The position numbers and the translations under genes are program-made. The notes below the pieces were generated by a model. That model was not told where the DNA came from and did no database searches. It was given only the letters and a program-made list of their open reading frames with translations. From JBQTIU01 sp052387815 (GTDB lineage: Bacteria; Pseudomonadota; Alphaproteobacteria; CACIAM-22H2): a DNA stretch of 64,000 nt. Below are positions 55,293-64,000 of the stretch, in pieces. The DNA lies in assembly GCA_052387815.1 (NCBI GenBank), contig JBQTIU010000025.1, forward strand, positions 1 through 64,000. Reading direction: 5' to 3'. Numbering within the stretch: position 1 is the stretch's first letter; each line of letters starts with the position of its first letter.

Positions 55293-56360
55293 GTGACGGG
55301 CTTGCGCGTCCTGCAGGCGATGGCGGGCGCCCGGCATGGCGGCGCCGAGGCGTTCTTCACCCGGCTGGTGGCGGCGCTCGGCCGCGCCGGCTTGACCCAG
55401 CGCGTCCTGATCCGCCGCGACCGGGCCCGCGCCGCCGGGTTGCGCGAAGCGGGCATCGAGCCGGTCGAGCTGGCGTTCGGCGGCTGGTTCGATGTCGTGA
55501 CGCGGGTGGCACTGGCGCGCGAGATCCGGCGCTTTCGGCCGCTTGTCGTTCTCACCTGGATGAGCCGCGCGAGCGCCATGGTGCCCTCTCGCCGCTTCAC
55601 CGGCGGCGGTTACATCCATGTCGGCCGGCTCGGTGGCTATTACGATCTCGGCTACTACCGGGCCTGCGACCATCTCGTCGCCAACACGCGCGCGATCGTC
55701 GACCACATCGTCAAGCGCGGGTGGCCGGAGGCGCGCGCGCACTACCTGCCGAACTTCGTCGACGCGCACTCGGTGGCGCCGGTCGATCGCGCGAGCCTGG
55801 ATACGCCCGCCAACGCCCCGCTCGCGGTGGCGCTTGGCCGGCTTCACCCCAACAAGGCGTTCGATGTCCTTCTCGAGGCGCTCGCCAAGGCGCCCGGCGT
55901 GTTCCTGTGGTTGGCCGGCGAGGGCGAGGCGAGGGCCGCGCTCGAAGCGCAGGCAAAGCGCCTCGGGATTTCCGCGCGCGTGCGCTTTCTCGGTTGGCGC
56001 GAGGACGCGGGCGCACTGATCGCGGCCGCGGATTTCCTGGTCTGTCCCTCGCGCCGCGAGCCGCTCGGCAATGTCGTCCTCGAGGCCTGGGCCGGGCACC
56101 GGCCGGCGATCGCCGCCGCCGCCGCCGGGCCGGCGGCGTTGATCGAGCACGAGGAAAGCGGGCTCATCGTCCCGGTCGAGGATGCGGGCGCGCTCGCCCA
56201 GGGCATCGCGCGGCTGGCCGGCGACCGCGCGCTCCGGGGCCGGCTCGCCGAAGGCGGCCATCGCGTTTTCGAAGCCGAGTTCACCGAACCCATGGTGGTG
56301 CAGCGCTATCTCGCGTTCTTCGACCAGGTGGCACGGGAATGTGCGGCATCGCCGGCATGA
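55293..56360 (+). CDS. GT4-family glycosyltransferase
   Basis: A 355-residue GT-B enzyme with a clear C-terminal family 4 domain: VALGRLHPNKAFDVLLEAL, LWLAGEGEARAALEAQAKRLG, RVRFLGWREDAGALIAAADFLVCPS and RREPLGNVVLEAWAGHRPAIA, the retaining GT4 nucleotide-sugar site. The start is a GTG two bases after the MITE-like element, without a good ribosome binding site, so the insertion may have altered its expression. Overlaps the asnB ATG by 22 bases. Confidence 0.9.
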   Translation: MTGLRVLQAMAGARHGGAEAFFTRLVAALGRAGLTQRVLIRRDRARAAGLREAGIEPVELAFGGWFDVVTRVALAREIRRFRPLVVLTWMSRASAMVPSRRFTGGGYIHVGRLGGYYDLGYYRACDHLVANTRAIVDHIVKRGWPEARAHYLPNFVDAHSVAPVDRASLDTPANAPLAVALGRLHPNKAFDVLLEALAKAPGVFLWLAGEGEARAALEAQAKRLGISARVRFLGWREDAGALIAAADFLVCPSRREPLGNVVLEAWAGHRPAIAAAAAGPAALIEHEESGLIVPVEDAGALAQGIARLAGDRALRGRLAEGGHRVFEAEFTEPMVVQRYLAFFDQVARECAASPA

Positions 56361-58120
56361 TGACGGCGGCGCCCGACGGGCCCGCGCCGTCGGTCCTTGC
56401 CGCGCTCGCCCACGCGCTCGCCCATCGCGGGCCGGACGGACGCCGCGACTATCGCCGCGCCAATGTCGGGCTGATCCACAACCGCCTCGCCATCATCGAC
56501 CTCGAGACCGGCGACCAGCCGCTGTTCGAGCCGGGCGGGGCGGCGCTGGTCGCCAATGCCGAAATCTACAATTACGTCGAATTGCGCCGCGAGCTGGGCG
56601 GCGTCGCATTCGCGACCGGCTCGGATTGCGAGCCGGCGCTCCATCTCTATCGCCGCCACGGCCTCGATTGCGTCGCGCGCTTGCGCGGCATGTACGCGCT
56701 CGCCCTGCACGACCCCAAGGCGGGGCGCCTGGTGCTGGCTCGCGATCCGTTCGGCATCAAGCCGCTCTATTACGTCGAGAGCGGGTCGGGCTTGGCCTTC
56801 GCATCGGAAGCCCAGGCCCTGGTCGCGGCCGGCCTCGCGGGCGCCGGGCAGCCCCCGGCGGGGCTCGATCCGGGCGTGCGGGGGGAGCTCCTCGAACTTC
56901 AGTTCACGACCCGCCGCGACACCATCTTCCCGGGCATCCGCCGGGTGCTGCCCGGCGAGACGATCGTGGTCGCCGGCGGCAAGGTGATCGAGCGCCGGCG
57001 CCGCGCCGCGCTGCCCGACGGCGGGCCCGAGGAGTGGACCGAGGACGAGGCGCTCGCCCGGCTCGACGCGGCGCTCGAGGACTCGGTGCGTGTCCACCAG
57101 CGCGCCGACGTGCCCTACGGCATGTTCCTGTCCGGCGGCATCGATTCCTCGGTCGTGCTGGCGATGATGGCCCGCCTCAATCCCCGCCCCGTCGTGGCGA
57201 TGACCGCCTATTTCCCGGACTCGGGCGCCGCCGACGAGCGCCAGGCGGCCGGCGCGGCGGCCCGCTCCGTCGGCGCCGACCACATCGAGGTCGCGCTTGG
57301 CGCCCGCGAGTTCTTCCTCGATCTGCCCTTGGTCGCGGCGGCGATGGACGACCCGGCGGCGGATTATGCGTGCGTGCCGACCTTCGGGTTGGCGCGGCGC
57401 GCGCGCGAGGCCGGTCTCAAGGTAGTGTTGAGCGGCGAGGGCGGAGACGAGATGTTTGCCGGCTATGGGCGCTATCGAAGCGAGCTGCGCGCGTGGTGGC
57501 TCGGTGGCCGGACCATGCGCCGGCGGGGCACCTTCGACGGGCTCGGCGTGCTGAGGCGCCCGGCGCCGGGCTGGCGCGACGGCATCGCGGCCGCGGAGGT
57601 CACTGAGAACACGCCCGCGCGCACGCGACTGCAGACGGCCCAGGCGGTCGATTGCGCCGACTGGCTGCCCAACGACCTGCTCGCCAAGCTCGACCGCTGC
57701 CTGATGGCGCACGGCGTCGAGGGCCGCACGCCGTTCCTCGACCCCGCGCTCGCCGCGGTCGCCTTGCGGCTACCCGACCGCCTCAAGATTCGCCGGCGCC
57801 TGGGCAAGTGGCTGCTGCGGCGCTGGCTCGCCAAGCATCTACCGGCGGTGGGGGCGTTGGCGCCCAAGCGGGGCTTCAGCGTGCCGGTCGCAGAGTGGAT
57901 TGCGGCCGCGGGCCCGCGCCTCGGCCGGCTGGTCGCCGCATCGCCCGCGATCGCCGAGATCGCGGACCCCGAGGCCGTCGGCGCCCTGTTTCGCGCCGGC
58001 GGCAAGCGTGCCGGCTTCGCCGCCTGGACGCTGCTCTTCTACGCGCTCTGGCACCGCCGCCACGTCTTGGGGCGCCCGCCCGCCGGCGACGCGTTCGAGT
58101 GCCTGGCGGAAAAGGCGTAG
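56339..58120 (+). CDS. asnB: Asparagine synthase (glutamine-hydrolysing)
   Basis: A 593-residue enzyme. The N-terminal glutaminase has Cys2 (MCGIAG), HRGPDG and NAEIYNYVELR; the synthase domain has the PP-loop FLSGGIDSSVV and VVLSGEGGDEMFAGYGRY. Members in glycan clusters often amidate sugar or glycan carboxylates rather than make free asparagine, so the role here may be surface-polymer decoration (inference). It overlaps the upstream glycosyltransferase gene. Confidence 0.92.
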   Translation: MCGIAGMMTAAPDGPAPSVLAALAHALAHRGPDGRRDYRRANVGLIHNRLAIIDLETGDQPLFEPGGAALVANAEIYNYVELRRELGGVAFATGSDCEPALHLYRRHGLDCVARLRGMYALALHDPKAGRLVLARDPFGIKPLYYVESGSGLAFASEAQALVAAGLAGAGQPPAGLDPGVRGELLELQFTTRRDTIFPGIRRVLPGETIVVAGGKVIERRRRAALPDGGPEEWTEDEALARLDAALEDSVRVHQRADVPYGMFLSGGIDSSVVLAMMARLNPRPVVAMTAYFPDSGAADERQAAGAAARSVGADHIEVALGAREFFLDLPLVAAAMDDPAADYACVPTFGLARRAREAGLKVVLSGEGGDEMFAGYGRYRSELRAWWLGGRTMRRRGTFDGLGVLRRPAPGWRDGIAAAEVTENTPARTRLQTAQAVDCADWLPNDLLAKLDRCLMAHGVEGRTPFLDPALAAVALRLPDRLKIRRRLGKWLLRRWLAKHLPAVGALAPKRGFSVPVAEWIAAAGPRLGRLVAASPAIAEIADPEAVGALFRAGGKRAGFAAWTLLFYALWHRRHVLGRPPAGDAFECLAEKA

Positions 58121-58315
58121 GGCTGACCCGCATCGCCCGCGACCCGCTCCAGCGCCGCTTGATCCCGCCCACCCGACCACCGATTCCGCTCGCTTGGTAC
58201 GGCAAGGGATTCGGGCCGGGCCGTTAACCGATTGTCAAGGTTCCGGGGGTAACTCTGGCATCTCATACTTTCGGTGATGACTCTTGGGCCGATATCAGGA
58301 TTTGAGTTGTTCGTC

Positions 58316-58861
58316 ATGGCGGCAACCAAGAACTATGACCTTGGCCGTTTGAATGTCCTTATTGTGGACGACAACCGCCACATGCACGATATTCTGAGCA
58401 ACATGCTGCGCGGACTCGGGGTCAAGACGATCTCCCGATGCGCGGACGGCGCCGCCGCCTTCCTGGCGCTCAAGGACTTCGCCGCCGATCTTGTCGTGCT
58501 CGACTGGGAAGTGCCGATCCTTGACGGCTACGATTTCACCCGCCTCATCCGCACCGCGCACGATTCTCCCAATCCGTTCGTTCCCATCATCATGCTGACG
58601 GCGCACACCGAAAGGCGGCGCGTGATCATGGCGCGCGATGCCGGCGTGAACGAGTACCTGGCGAAGCCGGTGTCGGCGCGCTCGCTCTACGAGCGGATCG
58701 TCGCGGTGATCGAGAACCCGCGCCCGTTCATCCGGTCGCCCAATTATTTCGGTCCCTGCCGGCGCCGCCGCGCCGATCCCAACTACAAGGGACCTGAGCG
58801 ACGGGCAGCTGGCCCAAGCCAACCGGCCGCCGCCGGCGAAGCGAGGCCCAATGCGGCCTGA
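58316..58861 (+). CDS. Single-domain CheY-like response regulator with extended tail
   Basis: A 181-residue receiver protein. The acidic pair is in LIVDDNRHMHD, the phosphoacceptor is Asp63 (VVLDWEVP), and the conserved lysine is Lys117 (YLAKPVS). A tail of about 45 residues, basic and proline-rich with PNYKGPERR, follows; it has no DNA-binding domain. The ATG at 58316 was chosen; starts at 58274 and 58277 are in frame. The Hpt gene overlaps its end by 11 bases, so it is a likely phosphorelay partner. Confidence 0.9.
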   Translation: MAATKNYDLGRLNVLIVDDNRHMHDILSNMLRGLGVKTISRCADGAAAFLALKDFAADLVVLDWEVPILDGYDFTRLIRTAHDSPNPFVPIIMLTAHTERRRVIMARDAGVNEYLAKPVSARSLYERIVAVIENPRPFIRSPNYFGPCRRRRADPNYKGPERRAAGPSQPAAAGEARPNAA

Positions 58862-59351
58862 AGCCAAAGCCCCCGAGGCTGCTGCCGGCGACCGCGGCGT
58901 GAGCATCCACAACGTGCCCTATACCATCAGGAACAAGGTCGTGGAGATGGCTGGCACGGCCGATGCCAAGCTCGTCCACGTGGAGCGGATGGTCGAGAAA
59001 CTGTCCGGTAATTACGAGACCTGGGTGAAAGCCGATGTCGAGCGCATGCGTGCAATCCTGGACGGCCAGTGGGCCGACCCGTCGGCGCGCGAGCAAGGCG
59101 CGCGCGCCCTCTACCTCGTGGCCCACGACATCAAGGGTCAAGCCGGGACGTTCGGCTTTCAACTGGTTACCTCGATCGCCGCCTTGTTGTGCAAATATCT
59201 GAATACGGTGCCGGCCGAGCGTCAGCGCGGTCCGGAACTCGGCGCCCATATCGACGCCATCAGTAAGATTCTCGGGCTCGGCATCAAAGGGGACGGTGGC
59301 CCCATCGGCACGCAAATTCTTGCCAGCCTGTCGCGCTTCTGTCGCCAGTAG
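58851..59351 (+). CDS. Hpt-domain phosphotransfer protein
   Basis: A 166-residue helical protein with the Hpt signature HDIKGQAGTFGF; His92 is the likely phosphorylated residue. Such proteins pass phosphate between hybrid kinases and receivers. It overlaps the response regulator gene and faces, tail to tail, the gene of a hybrid kinase that has receiver domains but no Hpt domain, which suggests that the three form one relay (inference). Confidence 0.85.
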   Translation: MRPEAKAPEAAAGDRGVSIHNVPYTIRNKVVEMAGTADAKLVHVERMVEKLSGNYETWVKADVERMRAILDGQWADPSAREQGARALYLVAHDIKGQAGTFGFQLVTSIAALLCKYLNTVPAERQRGPELGAHIDAISKILGLGIKGDGGPIGTQILASLSRFCRQ

Positions 59352-59394
59352 CGGGCGGGTCGAGAGACGGGCGGATCGGGTATCGCGCAGGCTC

Positions 59395-62163
<2,769 letters not shown>

Positions 62164-62315
62164 CGGTATACTTTCGTATAATGACCGTCGGAGGGGATCG
62201 TGCGCGAGGCCGGTTAACAAACGGTTACAGCACGGTCGCTTGGGAGGCGCGCGTTTACCGGCCCGGCTTCCCTTGCTAATCTGTTCGGGCAATCGCTGGA
62301 GCGGGAGATCATCCT

Positions 62316-63482
62316 ATGAGCGGGTGCATCGTCGGTTGGGCCCACGGCAAGTTCGGCAAGCGCGAGGGGCTCGACCTCGAAGCACTGATCCTCGAGGTCG
62401 CGGCGGAGGCGATCGCGGATGCCGGCCTCGGCCCCGCCGACATCGACGAGATCTTCGTCGGCCATTTCGGCGGCGGCTTCGCCAAGCAGGATTTCCCGTC
62501 CTCGCTGGTCTTCCAGGCCGCGGAGGCGCTGCGCTTCAAGCCGGCGACGCGGGTCGAGAACGCCTGCGCCACCGGCTCGGCCGCCGTCCATCTCGGGCTC
62601 GGCGCGATCGCCGCCCGCCGGGCCCGCACCGTGCTCGTGGTCGGGGTCGAGAAGATGACCGAGACGGCGCCCGAGCGGATCGGCGAGATTCTCATGAAAG
62701 CTTCCTACGTCAAGGAAGAAGACCGCCCGGGGATGAGCTTCGCCGGCCTTTTCGGGCACATCGCCCAGCTCTATTTCCAGCGCTACGGGGACCAGTCCGA
62801 CGCCATGGCGAGGATCGCCGCCAAGAACCACAAGAACGGCGCCGCCAATCCGTATGCCCACATGCAGAAGGATCTCGGGTACGAGTTCTGCCGCACGGTC
62901 TCGGACAAGAACCCGATCGTCGCCGCGCCGCTCAGGCGGACCGATTGTTCCTTGGTTTCGGACGGCGCGGCCGCCCTCGTGCTCGCCGACCTCGACGTTG
63001 CCCTCGGCCTCGGCAAGGCGGTGGTCTTCCGCGCCGCCACGCAGGCCAACGACTTCCTGCCGATGAGCCGGCGCGACATCGTCGCCTTCGAGGGCTGCGA
63101 ACGCGCGTGGCAGAAGGCGCTTGACCACGCGCGCCTCAAGCTCGACGATCTGAGCCTGGTCGAGACCCACGACTGCTTCACCATCGCCGAGCTCATCCAG
63201 TACGAGGCGATGGGGCTCGCGCCCAGGGGCCAAGGCGCGCGCGCCGCGCTCGAAGGTTGGACCGAGAAGAACGGCCGGCTGCCGGTCAACCCGTCGGGCG
63301 GGCTCAAGGCCAAGGGCCACCCGATCGGCGCCACGGGCGTGTCGATGCACGTCATGGCGGCGATGCAGCTCGCCGGCGCGGCGGCCGGCATGCAGGTCAA
63401 GAACGCCAAGCTCGCCGGGGTGTTCAACATGGGCGGGGCCGCGGTCGCCAACTATGTCAGCATCCTGGAGCCGCTGCGGTAG
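62316..63482 (+). CDS. Thiolase-family acetyl-CoA acetyltransferase (SCP-x-like)
   Basis: A 388-residue thiolase. The cysteine is in RVENACATGSAAVH, and the C-terminal motifs are ETHDCFTIAELIQYEAMG and GGLKAKGHPIGATGVSM. The HDCF motif places it with the SCP-x/thiolase-like group rather than the classical degradative thiolases. CoA-ester partner unknown. It is followed 27 bases later by an acyl-CoA synthetase gene on the same strand, which suggests a shared acid-degradation route. Confidence 0.9.
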   Translation: MSGCIVGWAHGKFGKREGLDLEALILEVAAEAIADAGLGPADIDEIFVGHFGGGFAKQDFPSSLVFQAAEALRFKPATRVENACATGSAAVHLGLGAIAARRARTVLVVGVEKMTETAPERIGEILMKASYVKEEDRPGMSFAGLFGHIAQLYFQRYGDQSDAMARIAAKNHKNGAANPYAHMQKDLGYEFCRTVSDKNPIVAAPLRRTDCSLVSDGAAALVLADLDVALGLGKAVVFRAATQANDFLPMSRRDIVAFEGCERAWQKALDHARLKLDDLSLVETHDCFTIAELIQYEAMGLAPRGQGARAALEGWTEKNGRLPVNPSGGLKAKGHPIGATGVSMHVMAAMQLAGAAAGMQVKNAKLAGVFNMGGAAVANYVSILEPLR

Positions 63483-63509
63483 GGAACAGCGCCCGCGCGG
63501 AGCGCCGCC

Positions 63510-64000
63510 ATGGGCGACGTGATGAATCTTGGCCGGCTGCTGTCGGACACCGCGCGACGCCTGCCCGACCGGCCGGCCTTGGTCTGGCGCGACAAGACCT
63601 GGACCTGGCGCGAAATCGACACGCGTGTCAACGCGCTCACCGCCGCCTTGAAGTCGCTCGGCGTCGGCAAGGGCGACCGCGTGCTGGTCCAGGCGCGCAA
63701 CGGCAACCAGATGTTCGAGACGTGCTGGGCCGCGTTCAAGCTGGGCGCGGTGTGGGTGCCCACCAACTACCGCCTGACCCCGCCGGAGATCGCGTGGTTG
63801 GGGCAATCCTCGGGCGCCAGGGCCTTCATCTACGATCGCGGCTTCGCCGAGCATGTCGACGCGGTCAAGGCGGCCTCGCCGGCGCTTAAGCAGATCATCG
63901 CCATCGAACGACCGCGCGAAGGTGAGCTCGGCTACGAGAACCTGGTGAAGCAACACCTTGGCGCTCCGGCCTGGGAGGAGGATGTCTCCCACGACGACCC
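63510..64000 (+). CDS. Acyl-CoA synthetase (AMP-forming), 3'-truncated by window edge
   Basis: The first 163 codons of an adenylate-forming enzyme: LVWRDKTWTWREIDTRVNAL, LGVGKGDRVLVQARNGNQMFETCWAAFKLGAVWVPTNYRLTP in outline, then the LGQSSGARAFIYD stretch. These match the N-terminal domain of long- or medium-chain acyl-CoA ligases. The ATP-binding P-loop lies beyond the window. The start may be the ATG at 63510 or the ATG at 63522. Confidence 0.85.
   Translation, partial: MGDVMNLGRLLSDTARRLPDRPALVWRDKTWTWREIDTRVNALTAALKSLGVGKGDRVLVQARNGNQMFETCWAAFKLGAVWVPTNYRLTPPEIAWLGQSSGARAFIYDRGFAEHVDAVKAASPALKQIIAIERPREGELGYENLVKQHLGAPAWEEDVSHDD

Noticed and set aside
62177..62182. TATAAT as a promoter for the thiolase gene
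   Set aside because: No acceptable -35 hexamer at 16-18 bases, and it is 134 bases from the start codon.

Overview
The window looks like chromosomal DNA of a GC-rich (by eye well above 60%) alphaproteobacterium, probably in or near the Rhodospirillales. Support comes from the complete SUF operon with a SufU-type scaffold and SufT, the block tRNA-Pro / polyprenyl synthase / DUF2007 / TrmN6-like methylase / SppA-like peptidase / glyQ-glyS / ppdK, and the many ATGA-type translational overlaps. Lineage is inferred from gene content only; there is no rRNA.

Layout. 1-1228: hutF, cut by the left edge. 1336-6568: an accessory-looking cluster of a divergent MarR-type regulator with a four-cysteine tail, two tandem Nfu-like proteins, a radical SAM protein ending in a Cys-Cys-Ala-Glu-Pro tail, and an ATP-grasp ligase; this is the best candidate for an undescribed system. 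6741-14622: an Rrf2/IscR-type regulator with a good operator match, sufBCDSUTA, a pterin dehydratase and a rhodanese. 14791-24175: a long co-directional operon of an ABC importer (binding protein, ATPase, two permeases), a UbiD-family decarboxylase, an M20 hydrolase, a class III CoA-transferase and a urocanase-family protein with altered active-site loops; it reads as a catabolic unit for an imported, perhaps heteroaromatic, acid. 24188-25840: an SMC/OLD-like AAA ATPase followed by a 5'-truncated DUF4276 partner, a likely decayed defence module.

26018-31378: acyl-CoA dehydrogenase, a MaoC-type hydratase overlapping hutH, and divergent hutI-hutG. With hutF and the urocanase-like gene, these supply the five-step histidine route through formylglutamate. 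31384-34461: a PAS histidine kinase, apt, a decayed MFS transporter gene and a cytochrome c. 34606-45699: housekeeping block ending in ppdK with a strongly basic C-terminal extension, plus a HIT protein. 45768-51239: a DapA-family protein and protocatechuate genes pcaF-pcaB-pcaC-pcaH-pcaG. 51326-58120: ygfZ and a cell-surface glycan cluster (two GT4 enzymes, a fused GT9-GT2 enzyme, an asparagine synthase), interrupted by a short TA-flanked palindromic element. 58316-62163: response regulator, Hpt protein and a large hybrid sensor kinase. 62316-64000: a thiolase and a truncated acyl-CoA synthetase.

The themes are iron-sulfur assembly (Nfu-like proteins, SUF, YgfZ) and catabolism of histidine and aromatic acids. 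Small repeats supply stop codons in two places: a cloverleaf-like palindrome between two convergent genes, and a MITE-like element between glycosyltransferase genes. No CRISPR array, full-length transposase or phage gene was seen, and there is no gene-free stretch above 300 bases except the pseudogene region at 33343-34014.
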